This document shows positions 8,431 to 17,215 of a DNA stretch of 64,000 bases, one piece after another; positions within the stretch are counted from its first letter, which is position 1; each line of letters begins with the position of its first letter. This DNA is from SHVO01 sp041906145 (lineage in GTDB: Bacteria > Pseudomonadota > Alphaproteobacteria > Rhodospirillales > Rhodospirillaceae). The stretch spans positions 62,001 through 126,000 of the forward strand of contig JAYRJU010000005.1 of the NCBI GenBank assembly GCA_041906145.1, given 5' to 3'. A program made the translations under genes and the position numbers. Below the pieces are notes generated by a model that did no database searches, was not told where the DNA came from, and saw nothing but the letters and a program-made list of their open reading frames with translations.

Positions 8431-10614
8431 ATGGTACCGAAGGACGCTGATCCAACCAATGTGCCGGCTGGCCAATCGCCAGCCGTAAGCGTATCGGGAT
8501 TCCGCGCCTTCATCAGCTATAGCCACCGCGACACCAAGGTCGCTGAGTGGCTTCACCGCGCTATCGAAACCTACCGCGTCCCAAAGCCGCTCATCGGCCG
8601 CGTGACCGGCACGGGCCTCATCGGACAACGGCCTGGCAAGGTCTTCCGCGACCGCGACGAGTTGGAAGTCGCCGCCGACCTCAGCGGGAAGATCAACCAG
8701 GCGCTGGAGCAATCGCAATTCCTGGTCGTCCTTTGTTCACCGGCGTCCGCGCGTTCCAAGTGGGTGAATCAAGAAGTCATTAATTTTAAACGGCTGAAAG
8801 GCGCCGAGCACATCATCGCTGTCATCGTGGACGGCGAACCTGGTGATGAGTCGCAGGAATGCTTCGTCCCAGCCCTGCGGTTTAAAGTTTCTCCATCCGG
8901 AAAACTTACCGATGAACCCGCGGAGCCTATCGCTGCGGATCTGCGAGATGGGAAAGACAGCAAGGCCCGCGTAACGCTGAAGGTCGTCGCGGGGCTTTTA
9001 GGCGTCGGACTCGACGAGCTCATTCGGCGCGACAGTCAGCGCCGCGCGCGAGCTCTGTTATATGCGTCTGTCGCGATGGGCTGCATTACGCTCGTACTTG
9101 CGGGCCTGACGATCGAAGCGATCCGCGCACGCAATCTCGCTGTTGCATCACAGGCCAATGCGGATCGCAAACGCGCTGAGGCGGAAGAACTCATTGAATT
9201 TATGGTCGGCGATCTTCGCTCGCGGTTGGAGCCCGTTGGCCGTCTTGATGTCCTGGACGCCGTCGGCCAAAAGGTGCTCACTCACTTCTCCAGTCTTCGC
9301 GCGGATGAACAGGATGACGAAGCGCTCGCACGCAGAGCGCGGGCGCTGCAGATACTTGGCGCCATTGCGATAAACAAAGGTGATCTAACCGACGCCGCCG
9401 CCAGATTTAGTGAAGCTCGCGACACGGCTGAAGTCCTAGTGCGTCGGGATCCTTCCAACGCTCAACGCACCTATGAATACGGCGAAGCGCTGGTACAAGT
9501 CGGCGGCCTGCTCTACAGGCAGGGCAATTATGAGGAGGCGCGTCGCACCTATTCACAAGCGCTCGAAACATCCCAGGAACTGAATAAAAGGCAGCATCCT
9601 CCCGTACCGTGGCAGCTGCAGCTCGCCCGCGTTTGGTTGGGACTTGGAAATGTGTCTTCCGATCTACTCGCCGCGCAGCAGGCTTTGGGCGAGCTTCGCG
9701 AAGCGCAAAATATTTTCGAGCGGCTTGCCGCGGAAAATCCTAGAGATCCCGCTTTCATAAGAGATATTGGAAGCGTCCTCGAATGGATCGCGGGAACCTA
9801 CTATCGGATAGGAGATTTTGGCCAGGCAATCGCCTATCGCAAACGGCAAGCCGCCATCTATCAGAAAGCGCTGGCTATCGATCCTGCGAATAAGATCATA
9901 AAAGCAGAACTATTTTCGGCGCTGCGCACGCTTGCAAATATAAACCTGAATTTTGGGAACGACGCCGAGGCTCGCACTCAAGCCGAGGAAGCGCTTTCCG
10001 TCGTCACATCTTTGACCGACCTTGATCCTGCGAACACGGAATGGAAAGCGGAGCAAGGCCGCGCCCTGCTGGACCTTAGCGATGGCTATCTAGAAACCTC
10101 TGACGTCGTCCGGATAGATCAGTATCTTTCGCGTGCAGAACGCATTTTTCGCGAATTGACCAAAGTCGATCCAAGCGTGTTGAAGTGGCAGGTCGATCTC
10201 GTTCGAGCCGACGTCATGCGCGCCCGCCTGTTCATGGTCGCAGGTCAGGAAACCGAGGCGGACAGGAACTTTGAACGCTTACGAGCAAAACTCAACGGTT
10301 TGACTCGCATGTTCCCTGACGAGCCCAGTCTTCGGGACCGCATGGCTTTGGCGAATATGTATTGGGGAGCCGCACTTCGCCGTATGGGCCACAACGTCGA
10401 GGCCGCGCGCGTGCTTCAGACTGTCCTCAATACCTATCCGGAGACATCTGATCGCTTCGAGCTGCAAGCCGCGACAACCCGAGGCATGACCCTATTCCAT
10501 CTAGGACGGTACAAAGATGCCTATCCACTGCTGGAACAAGTGCACCAAACAGGTTACCGCCGAAAGTCGTTTCGCGATGCGTACGCGATAACGTCCGCGC
10601 AAGCAAAGCGATGA
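8431..10614 (+). CDS. Membrane-anchored TIR domain protein with C-terminal TPR repeats
   Basis: A 727-residue protein. The TIR domain occupies about 22-135: AFISYSHRD opening, VFRDRDEL, the BB-loop-like region and SKWVNQE with the candidate NADase glutamate E115. A hydrophobic segment at about 208-228 is a likely single membrane helix. A charged helical stretch follows (232-262), then helical TPR-like repeats from about 300 to the end. The ATG at 8431 has a GGGGGA site upstream and is preferred to a TTG at 8368. It is divergent from the cyclase/SLOG gene (156-bp shared region) and 36 bp upstream of the GNDPIDSF-repeat gene. TIR effectors and cyclic-nucleotide makers are paired in Pycsar and CBASS immunity, but this protein shows no cyclic-nucleotide-binding domain. 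Function as effector or signalling adaptor is open. Confidence 0.82.
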   Translation: MVPKDADPTNVPAGQSPAVSVSGFRAFISYSHRDTKVAEWLHRAIETYRVPKPLIGRVTGTGLIGQRPGKVFRDRDELEVAADLSGKINQALEQSQFLVVLCSPASARSKWVNQEVINFKRLKGAEHIIAVIVDGEPGDESQECFVPALRFKVSPSGKLTDEPAEPIAADLRDGKDSKARVTLKVVAGLLGVGLDELIRRDSQRRARALLYASVAMGCITLVLAGLTIEAIRARNLAVASQANADRKRAEAEELIEFMVGDLRSRLEPVGRLDVLDAVGQKVLTHFSSLRADEQDDEALARRARALQILGAIAINKGDLTDAAARFSEARDTAEVLVRRDPSNAQRTYEYGEALVQVGGLLYRQGNYEEARRTYSQALETSQELNKRQHPPVPWQLQLARVWLGLGNVSSDLLAAQQALGELREAQNIFERLAAENPRDPAFIRDIGSVLEWIAGTYYRIGDFGQAIAYRKRQAAIYQKALAIDPANKIIKAELFSALRTLANINLNFGNDAEARTQAEEALSVVTSLTDLDPANTEWKAEQGRALLDLSDGYLETSDVVRIDQYLSRAERIFRELTKVDPSVLKWQVDLVRADVMRARLFMVAGQETEADRNFERLRAKLNGLTRMFPDEPSLRDRMALANMYWGAALRRMGHNVEAARVLQTVLNTYPETSDRFELQAATTRGMTLFHLGRYKDAYPLLEQVHQTGYRRKSFRDAYAITSAQAKR

Positions 10615-10650
10615 CATTGACGATCGATAAACCAACCACAGGGGAACGAG

Positions 10651-11073
10651 ATGAGTGAAAAGAAACAGAGAGATAAAATAGAGACGCAGGAAATGTTGGT
10701 GCGTCGCGAAATCGACAAGTTGCGCGACATGATCGAGCAGTACGGGCGTGCACAGAGCGGCGCGCGAGGGACCGACGCTGTATTGGAAGCCCTCAAGCGC
10801 ATGAACGTCTTCGGAAACGATCCGATTGATTCATTCAGCGTCGATCTCGCGCAGTGGGTCCTGATGTCGTCGTTGAAGCCACTCGGCAACGACCCGATCG
10901 ATTCCTTCAATGTGAAGGACTATCAAAAGCTCGCCCTGAAGGTCTTCGGCAACGATCCGATCGACTCCTTCAGTGTCAAACTCGTCATCCGCATCGGCCT
11001 CAAGCTGCTCGACGCGACCAGCAGAAAAAAACCGACAAAGAAAAAATCCGCCAAGAAGTCTCGAAAGAAGTAA
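10651..11073 (+). CDS. Small protein with three GNDPIDSF repeats, unknown function
   Basis: A 140-residue protein that I cannot assign to a family. Residues 1-45 are charged and helical. Three near-identical nonapeptides, (F/L)GNDPIDSF, start at residues 54, 78 and 99, each followed by S/N-V and an amphipathic or hydrophobic stretch. The last 20 residues are almost all K, S, R and T. There is no signal peptide. A good ribosome site (GGGGAACGAG) precedes the ATG, and the gene follows the TIR gene by 36 bp and ends at a strong hairpin, so it is probably the second gene of the TIR operon. Docking to the TPR array, being a substrate, or a repeated-core peptide precursor are all possible; nothing in sequence decides. 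Confidence 0.7.
   Translation: MSEKKQRDKIETQEMLVRREIDKLRDMIEQYGRAQSGARGTDAVLEALKRMNVFGNDPIDSFSVDLAQWVLMSSLKPLGNDPIDSFNVKDYQKLALKVFGNDPIDSFSVKLVIRIGLKLLDATSRKKPTKKKSAKKSRKK
10810..10971 (+). repeat. Three in-frame 27-bp repeats encoding (F/L)GNDPIDSF
   Basis: Units lie at 10810-10836, 10882-10908 and 10945-10971, separated by 45 and 36 bp of unrelated coding sequence. The peptide is strictly conserved while several third codon positions differ (GAT/GAC, CCG, ATT/ATC), so the repeat is kept at protein level rather than being a recent DNA duplication. Confidence 0.85.
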
Positions 11074-11095
11074 CTATCGATAGAGAGTGCGAAAC

Positions 11096-11130
11096 GAGGC
11101 TCCGGCCACATGGCCGGAGCCTCACTCTTT
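11096..11130 (+). terminator. Strong hairpin between convergent genes
   Basis: A perfect 12-bp stem (GAGGCTCCGGCC with its complement) has an ACAT tetraloop and is followed by ACTCTTT. It lies between the GNDPIDSF gene and the convergent lipoprotein gene and can serve both strands, although the T run is short. Confidence 0.75.
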
Positions 11131-11134
11131 AGAG

Positions 11135-11971
11135 CTACGGCCGCGGCAAAATATTTTGCAGAATCATGCGGGTGACGTTGTCCTCCGCCGCGCGGACGGC
11201 AGGCGCCAAATCGACTTCACTTGGTTCGACAAGGTTGCCGCGATCGTCGACAGTCGGCTCGGTCAAAGCAAAGCCAATCGTCAATGTATCCTTTGATGTC
11301 CTCGCCACATTGAGCAACCCGTCGTTGGCTTGCGGCGCCGAGAAGTGCGTCATCGTCCACTTTGGCGCGCCGCCAAGTCCATAGATGAGCGTGAATTCGA
11401 TTGTTGACCCGAAGGTAAGGGACGAGGTCATCGTCTTCCCCTCTGTCTTGCGATAGATCGGATAAATGAACTGCTCGCGACGAGCGAGCCCCGCCAGAAT
11501 GATTTCCTTTAATCCCAAATCGCCTTCAATACCGGAAAAGCCCTTCCTAGCCGTGTTCTCTGAGCTGCACGCTTTAGCTTTGGTATTCAGCGTCAGCGCC
11601 ATCCCGACATTGATAGTCCGCTTCTGCGTGCCGGTCAGTTTGCCGTTGACCATGGCCGTGAAGTTCTTTTTTGGATCGGTGAGCGGGTCAATGAAATTCA
11701 GCACCGGTGCCAAACCCTGCTGATTGGTCACTTCCATGGTCAATGTGGGCGTCGCCGTCAGCGTCGCCCTGCTTAGCATTTGCTGTACCTTGTGATCAGC
11801 CAGCGCCCCTTGAAGCTCACATTGAACATGTTTCGAAACATCCTCAACGGACGGCACATCGGTAGGTTCTCTTAAAACATTGAAGTTGGGCAGCGTCGAA
11901 CAACCCGCAAGGGCCGCAACAACACACACTCCGGCTAAGCGCCGACACAGCGCTTTTCCCATCCCGTCCAT
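11135..11971 (-). CDS. Putative lipoprotein, unknown function
   Basis: A 278-residue protein with a lipoprotein signal peptide: basic start, hydrophobic VCVVAALAGCS with the lipobox LAGC. The ATG at 11971 is chosen for the run of G residues (GGGGGGAAATC) just upstream. The mature part looks beta-rich, with a central block of threonines and repeated TLTMEV/TMVNGKLTG-like strands and a C-terminal half reading TLTIGFALTEP. I recognise no domain. It is probably anchored to the outer membrane. It converges with the TIR operon across a shared hairpin. Confidence 0.65.
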   Translation of the reverse strand: MDGMGKALCRRLAGVCVVAALAGCSTLPNFNVLREPTDVPSVEDVSKHVQCELQGALADHKVQQMLSRATLTATPTLTMEVTNQQGLAPVLNFIDPLTDPKKNFTAMVNGKLTGTQKRTINVGMALTLNTKAKACSSENTARKGFSGIEGDLGLKEIILAGLARREQFIYPIYRKTEGKTMTSSLTFGSTIEFTLIYGLGGAPKWTMTHFSAPQANDGLLNVARTSKDTLTIGFALTEPTVDDRGNLVEPSEVDLAPAVRAAEDNVTRMILQNILPRP

Positions 11972-12059
11972 ATGATTTCCCCCCGTGAATAGGCCCCACC
12001 CGCGAGTGTAGCGCACAAGCGCCGCGCCCGCATCGGCGCTGTTAAGACCTTGTCGGGCG

Positions 12060-12794
12060 TTAGGGATGGTTAAAAATAGCTGCGATGTCCGCTGCGCACA
12101 TAACTTTAAAAGCCCCGGGAGACAGGTCGGCAGGCAACGCAAGTGAGCCGACACGCTCCCGGTGTAGTGCCTCAACATGATTACCAACCGCCGCGAACAT
12201 GCGGCGCACCTGGTGATAACGTCCTTCCGTGACAGTTACCCGAGCCACCTGCTCTGAAAGAACTTCCAGCTTCGCCGGCGCAAGGGGCTTCGTTTCAGCC
12301 TCGAGCATCAAAGTGCCCGCCGCAAACAATGCCGCCTCATCGCCTCGCAACGGCCGCGCCAGCGTCGCTAAGTAGTGTTTTGCGACGTTCTTTTTGGGCG
12401 AGATGATCTGGTGCAAAAGCGCACCGTCATCGGTCATGAGCAGAAGCCCCGACGTTTCCTTGTCGAGACGCCCTACCGTCGAGATCGCGGGATCGCGGCG
12501 ACGCCAGCGCGGCGGCAGCAGATCATAGACGAGCGGCCCGGATTCCTTGTGAGAGCAAGTCACACCCAACGGCTTGTGCAGCATCAGCGCGACCCCCGGC
12601 AGCGGATCGAGGGGCTCGCCATCGATGGTCAACCGCGACGACAAGTCCGGTGTCATGGCGATACGCTCGGCTGCGTCCTCCACCTCAGTGCCATCGAGCA
12701 GAATACGGCCGTTACGCGCCAGCGCCTGGACCTCGTTGCGCGATCCGTAGCCCATATTCGCGATCAACCGGTCGATCCTGGTCGTGCCGCTCAT
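12060..12794 (-). CDS. rsuA: RsuA/RluB-family rRNA pseudouridine synthase
   Basis: A 244-residue enzyme. An N-terminal S4 RNA-binding domain (RIDRLIANMGYGSRNEVQ) is followed by the synthase domain with the catalytic motif GRLDKETSGLLL (catalytic Asp) and the downstream VTEGRYHQVRRMFAAVGN block typical of RsuA-type enzymes. It is expected to isomerise a uridine in 16S rRNA (U516 in the E. coli RsuA case); RluB/RluF specificity cannot be excluded from sequence alone. Its start overlaps the stop of the upstream methyltransferase by four bases (ATGA), so the two rRNA-modifying genes form a coupled unit. Confidence 0.88.
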   Translation of the reverse strand: MSGTTRIDRLIANMGYGSRNEVQALARNGRILLDGTEVEDAAERIAMTPDLSSRLTIDGEPLDPLPGVALMLHKPLGVTCSHKESGPLVYDLLPPRWRRRDPAISTVGRLDKETSGLLLMTDDGALLHQIISPKKNVAKHYLATLARPLRGDEAALFAAGTLMLEAETKPLAPAKLEVLSEQVARVTVTEGRYHQVRRMFAAVGNHVEALHRERVGSLALPADLSPGAFKVMCAADIAAIFNHP

Positions 12795-13753
12795 TTCGTC
12801 GCCTCGTATACTTTGTAGCCGCCCTCTTCCGCGCGCAAATCAACCTTCGAGAAAGAAAACGACATCACCGCTTCGTAGGGTAGATGAACGTTCGCAACGA
12901 GCCACGCACGGCCGCCGGCGCGGAGCATGCGATAAGCCTGCTTCACGAAAGCCTCGCCCAAGGCCCGATCTTCCAGTCCGCCGTCATGAAACGGCGGGTT
13001 CATAACGATGAAATCAAGATCCTTGAGGTCTGCCAGTTTGCGGAGGTCGGCCCAATGAAATTGCGCGCGCGCGTCATCCACGTTTCGCCGCGCGGCTGCG
13101 ATGGCACGCCGGTCAATATCCAGAAGCTCCAGCTGCGTCACATCCCCGCTCGCGAGCACGGCTCGCGCAAGGATCCCGAGCCCGCACCCTAGGTCGGCGC
13201 CGCGTCCCGCAAATGCTGGCAGAGCCGACAGGAGCAACGCGGTCCCCGCATCAACGCGGTCCCAACTGAAGACACCCGGCTGGCTCCACAATCCCAGCTC
13301 AACGACCAATCGCGGGGCGCCATCGGCAATGGCAGCGTCCAACGCTGCTTGCGCCTCTGCAGTGAAGGACGCAGGACGGGATGTCTGACAGATTCGCTGG
13401 TGGCGTCCGCTCGTCGTTTTGACGTCACAACCAAAGGATTCAAGTTCCTTCGCGATCCGATTGCCGCCCTTGGTCTTCGGCGCCATAGCGGTCAGCGGCG
13501 CACCCGGTCGAAGCGCGCGCAAGGCCAGCGCCAGCGTATAGCGGCGTTCCAGCGTCCCGGGTGGAGCGGCGATGGCCATGTCAGTCAGGCTCGCAGGCAT
13601 CGCCTCTTCCAGCACGCACGCGCCGGGAACGATGGGCGAGAACTGCATAGCCCCCGTCGGGATTTTGACGAGGTCTTGTAACAGCGTGCCAAATAGGCCG
13701 AAAAACGATCCAGAATTCACGTAATTACTGCCGGAAGGAGCGGGGCGCCCCAA
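12791..13753 (-). CDS. RsmC-like class I SAM methyltransferase (rRNA guanine-N2)
   Basis: A protein of up to 320 residues with two halves: a divergent N-terminal Rossmann-like domain and a C-terminal catalytic one with the SAM loop DLGCGLGILA and the NPPF motif used by N-methyltransferases on exocyclic amines. This arrangement is that of RsmC/RlmG, which methylate guanine N2 in rRNA. The start is uncertain: a TTG at 13753, a GTG at 13720 and an ATG at 13648 are all in frame and none has a convincing ribosome site; homology to the N-terminal domain favours one of the two upstream. It is translationally coupled to the following pseudouridine synthase. Confidence 0.8.
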   Translation of the reverse strand: MGRPAPSGSNYVNSGSFFGLFGTLLQDLVKIPTGAMQFSPIVPGACVLEEAMPASLTDMAIAAPPGTLERRYTLALALRALRPGAPLTAMAPKTKGGNRIAKELESFGCDVKTTSGRHQRICQTSRPASFTAEAQAALDAAIADGAPRLVVELGLWSQPGVFSWDRVDAGTALLLSALPAFAGRGADLGCGLGILARAVLASGDVTQLELLDIDRRAIAAARRNVDDARAQFHWADLRKLADLKDLDFIVMNPPFHDGGLEDRALGEAFVKQAYRMLRAGGRAWLVANVHLPYEAVMSFSFSKVDLRAEEGGYKVYEATK

Positions 13754-13846
13754 AAGAGCTCGTTGGCGCGGCTGGTAGGGTTAGCATATCATTTTATCCT
13801 GCCGTTGAGGGCCGCTTGGGGTGGCCCCTGCCGAAGGGGAGAAGTC

Positions 13847-15154
13847 ATGAGCCTTACTTACCGCATTTCTACATCATTGTTCGCCGCCGGTTTGCTTTTC
13901 TCGGCATCGAGCGCCCTCGCTCAGACCTCGCACTCTGCCGCCGTGCAGGCCATTCTGGCCAGCCCAGCCTTCAAGGCGGCGGCCGCGGACCTCGACAAGC
14001 AGCACGGCCGCATCGTCGATGAAGGCATTGTGCTGACTGAAATCCCCGCGCCGCCTTTCATGGAAGAGAAGCGCGCGAAGAAATTCGCCGAGATGTTCAA
14101 GGAAGCCGGCCTCGCCGACGTGCAACTCGACCAGGAAGGCAACGTGCTCGGATTCCGCAAGGGCACCAAAGGCGACGGCAAGTTTGTCGTGATCTCCGCC
14201 CACCTCGATACGGTTTTTCCGCCGGAAACCAACGTGAAGGTGAAACGCGTTGGCAATAAGCTCAATGCGCCCGGCGTCGGCGACGATACCTTCAGCCTTG
14301 CCGCCATGCTCGGCATGATCCGCGCGATGAATGTCGCCGGCATCAAGACCCGCGACGACATCATGTTCGTCGGCACCGTTGGCGAAGAAGGCCAAGGTGA
14401 CCTGCGCGGCGTGCGCTACATGTTCACCAAGGGTCCCTACAAGGACAAGATCAAGACCTTCTTCTCGATCGAAGCCGGCAGCGTGGCCAGTATCACCAAC
14501 GGCGCGGTGGGTTCGAAGCGCTATCGCTTCACGTTCAAAGGCCCCGGCGGCCATAGCTACGGCGCCTTCGGCCTCGTGAACCCGATGTACGCGCTGGGCC
14601 AAGCGGCTGCCAACATGTCGCAGATGGAAGTACCCGAGAAACCCAAGACGACCTACAGCATCGGCGTCATTGGCGGCGGCACCTCGGTCAACTCGATCCC
14701 GCTCGAAGGCTGGATGGAAGTCGATATGCGCTCGGAAGCGCCGGCCGAATTGAAGAAGATTGAAGACAAGATCCTCGCGGCCGTCCAAGACGCCGTGAAG
14801 GCCGAGAACGGCCGTCACTCCACCAAGGAAGGCGCACTCACGGTCGATGTGAAGCTGATCGGCGATCGCCCGGCCGGCGGCACTGCCGAGAAGTCCGAAC
14901 TCGTGCAGTTGGCCACCGCCGCAATCGTGGCTGGGGGCTACAAGGCTGATTACGGCTACAGCTCGACGGATTCAAACATCCCGATGAGCCTTGGCATTCC
15001 CGCGATTACGATCGGTAAGAACGCTCCGGACAACCGTGGTGGCCGCGCCCACTCACTCGATGAGTGGATCGATGTCGAGAAAGGTCCGATGGTGAAGGGC
15101 ATGACCACGTCCCTCAGTATCCTGATGGCCGTGACCGGCATGGAAACGAAGTAA
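13847..15154 (+). CDS. Exported M20-family metallopeptidase
   Basis: A 435-residue protein with a Sec signal peptide (MSLTYRISTSLFAAGLLFSA, ending near ALAQ), followed by an M20/M28-type di-zinc peptidase. Metal ligand motifs are visible in order: SAHLDTV, GVGDD, the catalytic pair GEEGQGD, IEAG, and a late GRAHSLDEW. A dimerisation lid domain lies between about GPGGHSYGAFG and the C-terminal third. The ATG at 13847 follows GGGGAG and gives a clean signal peptide; a longer in-frame start adds an unlikely N-terminus. It is closest in style to PepT-like tripeptidases and carboxypeptidase G2 relatives and probably trims peptides or acylated amino acids in the periplasm. Confidence 0.85.
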   Translation: MSLTYRISTSLFAAGLLFSASSALAQTSHSAAVQAILASPAFKAAAADLDKQHGRIVDEGIVLTEIPAPPFMEEKRAKKFAEMFKEAGLADVQLDQEGNVLGFRKGTKGDGKFVVISAHLDTVFPPETNVKVKRVGNKLNAPGVGDDTFSLAAMLGMIRAMNVAGIKTRDDIMFVGTVGEEGQGDLRGVRYMFTKGPYKDKIKTFFSIEAGSVASITNGAVGSKRYRFTFKGPGGHSYGAFGLVNPMYALGQAAANMSQMEVPEKPKTTYSIGVIGGGTSVNSIPLEGWMEVDMRSEAPAELKKIEDKILAAVQDAVKAENGRHSTKEGALTVDVKLIGDRPAGGTAEKSELVQLATAAIVAGGYKADYGYSSTDSNIPMSLGIPAITIGKNAPDNRGGRAHSLDEWIDVEKGPMVKGMTTSLSILMAVTGMETK

Positions 15155-15177
15155 GTAAGAAAAACCCGGAAAAGAAA

Positions 15178-15205
15178 AAGGCCGTCCAAGGGGACGGCCT
15201 TTTTT
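15178..15205. terminator. Bidirectional terminator between M20 peptidase and deiminase genes
   Basis: A 10-bp perfect stem AAGGCCGTCC/GGACGGCCTT has an AAGG loop. It is flanked by A-rich sequence on the left and a T run on the right, so it should work on both strands for the convergent genes. Confidence 0.88.
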
Positions 15206-15212
15206 ATTGGCC

Positions 15213-16115
15213 TCAGGCCGGGTCTCGGCGCAAAGCCTGGCACATGCAGTGCACGGCGCCGCCACCGGCGGCGATCATCGAGACGTCAGGATCATAGACC
15301 GTGAGCCCTTCCGCGCGGCACGCCGCGGCCAGCTTTTTGCTGGTCGAAGGGACCAGAACACGTTCGCCGCCTAACGCGACAACATTCGTGCCCATTTGCA
15401 TGGCATCGCCATAGGACACGTCGATAATCCGTATACCGTGCGACTTGAGCCATGTGACGAACTCTTCTTCCACCGCTTCCGTGCACACGACCGCGAGGTT
15501 TTCAGCCAGCATGCCCATCTGCACGTCCAGATGCAGGAAGTGGGAGTCGAACGCGTAGCCGCGGAACTCCCAGCCCTCGCCTTCGAACCATCCCTTGATC
15601 TGATTAACGGCAGGTTCGATCGAACGCTCGCCGGAGAAACCGCAAACCGCTACGCCCGGCTTCAGCACCATGAAATCGCCGCCCTCGACATTGCCCTGGG
15701 AAACGATGTCGTAAATCGGGATACCGGCCTCGAGATAGAAGCGCAGGACCGAAGCGATCTCGCCGCGGCGATACGGCTTTTGCATCTGCATGACGATGGC
15801 GCCCCACGGCGTCATCACGCTGCTGTCGCGCGCGAAGATCTGATAAGGGAGCCCATCTTCCGCCGGAAGAATGTGCGTTGTCACGCCGGCCTGGCGGTAC
15901 ACATCCAGCATTTCGGCATATTGCTTCTTCGCCGTCGCAAGATCGAACTTCAGGCCGACGCGCTCCGTACGTTGCGCGACAGCGTTGCCCGGCGTCCAGC
16001 GGAAATTGTCGATAGGGCCGACGAGAACGTCACGCAATACGCCGTACTCGCTGTCGACACCCCAGCGATTCGGCTTGGGCGTACCGCCGCCCGGCACACG
16101 GGAACGGAGCTGCAT
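15213..16115 (-). CDS. Arginine deiminase/DDAH-superfamily hydrolase
   Basis: A 300-residue guanidino-modifying enzyme of the pentein fold. Visible elements are FARDSS near one third of the length, EGGDFMVL, the catalytic histidine region DSHFLHLDVQMG and the C-terminal catalytic cysteine in GGGAVHCMCQ. The pattern fits dimethylarginine dimethylaminohydrolases, arginine deiminase relatives and amidinotransferases; the exact substrate is undetermined. The ATG at 16115 is chosen because GGAGGA lies directly upstream. It has a 143-bp gap to the next same-strand gene. Confidence 0.82.
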   Translation of the reverse strand: MQLRSRVPGGGTPKPNRWGVDSEYGVLRDVLVGPIDNFRWTPGNAVAQRTERVGLKFDLATAKKQYAEMLDVYRQAGVTTHILPAEDGLPYQIFARDSSVMTPWGAIVMQMQKPYRRGEIASVLRFYLEAGIPIYDIVSQGNVEGGDFMVLKPGVAVCGFSGERSIEPAVNQIKGWFEGEGWEFRGYAFDSHFLHLDVQMGMLAENLAVVCTEAVEEEFVTWLKSHGIRIIDVSYGDAMQMGTNVVALGGERVLVPSTSKKLAAACRAEGLTVYDPDVSMIAAGGGAVHCMCQALRRDPA

Positions 16116-16258
16116 GGTCTTCCTCCAGATCGAATAATTCATGGCCTTATATATACGGCGCGGCCATGGGCCCGCCTTGCCGAAAAATTCACGATCTATG
16201 AGAAAAATTTTCACGACAGCCCGGGGCATCCCCTAGGCGGCCGCCCAAAAGAAGCGAT

Positions 16259-17098
16259 TTACCGCGCGACGTCCGCTGTTTTCACTTCTAAGGCGCCGGT
16301 CGCCCGCAGCGCCATAATGGCGTATCCGGTGCCGATGTTGGAGATCAGGTGGCCCTTGTCATCTGTATTTATCGAATAGATGACGCCCGAGACACTGATC
16401 AAATCCATTTTCTGCTGCTCGCCGAGACCACGTTCCCGCATGACAAAGCGGCGCAACGCATCATTACCAATGCTGAACTGAGCGCCGGTATCGATGATAA
16501 CCCAGATGGTGTCGTCATCAGGGCCGAGCCCCGCGTTCGTCAGAACAAGCTGGCCCAAACGGCTCCGAGCCGACACCAGAACCGACTCACCCGCCCAATC
16601 CGGCGCTGGCGTGGGTTCCGCATTCATCACCATGGTCGCGCGGCGAAAATCGAGCACGATGCGTTGAGACTTGAGAACGTCCAGCCCGATTATTCCCAGT
16701 GCGCCGATATTGCGTTGCGCGAAATGCGGTGCGGCTTTCGGCGCCAGCGTGCGGCCACCGATCTCGAAATTCGGCAAGACGACAGTGTCCGACATCACAG
16801 GTCCGCTCACAGTATGAACCTGCACACGGCGGCCCCTCTCCAGCTGAAGGTTTTCCGCGAGTTCCGAAGCGATGGCGGTGCGTTCAGAAGCTGTATCGAC
16901 GATAAAGGGAAAAGGTCCCTTCCCATCGATCGAAACTGGGACCGTCACGCGCGCCGCGCTATCGAAGCCGACGACAAGGCTATGCGTCTGGTCCTCGGCA
17001 CGCACGTGGCGCGATAACAAGCCGGCTGGTGCGGCGCAAATACCACCGCCGAGAAGCCCTATCACATCGCGCCGGGTGAGCTTGTGCCGGAAATGCAT
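16259..17098 (-). CDS. Exported retropepsin-like aspartic protease
   Basis: A 279-residue protein with a Tat-type signal (LTRRDVIGLLGGGICAAPAG) and two aspartic protease half-domains. The first active-site loop reads FIVDTASE (DTA instead of DTG) and the second VIIDTGAQFSIG. A duplicated retropepsin-like fold of this sort is common in exported bacterial aspartyl protease family proteins. The physiological substrate is unknown. The DTA variant in the first half is tolerated in some aspartic proteases. It is divergent from the amidohydrolase gene. Confidence 0.8.
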   Translation of the reverse strand: MHFRHKLTRRDVIGLLGGGICAAPAGLLSRHVRAEDQTHSLVVGFDSAARVTVPVSIDGKGPFPFIVDTASERTAIASELAENLQLERGRRVQVHTVSGPVMSDTVVLPNFEIGGRTLAPKAAPHFAQRNIGALGIIGLDVLKSQRIVLDFRRATMVMNAEPTPAPDWAGESVLVSARSRLGQLVLTNAGLGPDDDTIWVIIDTGAQFSIGNDALRRFVMRERGLGEQQKMDLISVSGVIYSINTDDKGHLISNIGTGYAIMALRATGALEVKTADVAR

Positions 17099-17215
17099 GA
17101 ACCCTCATGACCGGGCGTGGCTTCGAAACCTCCCTCATCCGCAATACGCTCTATTTCCATTAATTTATCGCATCTTTCAGGTAGGCTGGGATGGGTCCAC
17201 TTTCGGGGAGACGGG

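Noticed and set aside
13874..14818. 314-codon open frame antisense to the M20 peptidase gene
   Set aside because: Shadow of a real gene; no ribosome site and histidine/glycine/alanine-rich low-complexity product.
15396..16379. 327-codon open frame antisense to the deiminase gene
   Set aside because: Overlaps two genes with clear homology and shows no domain.
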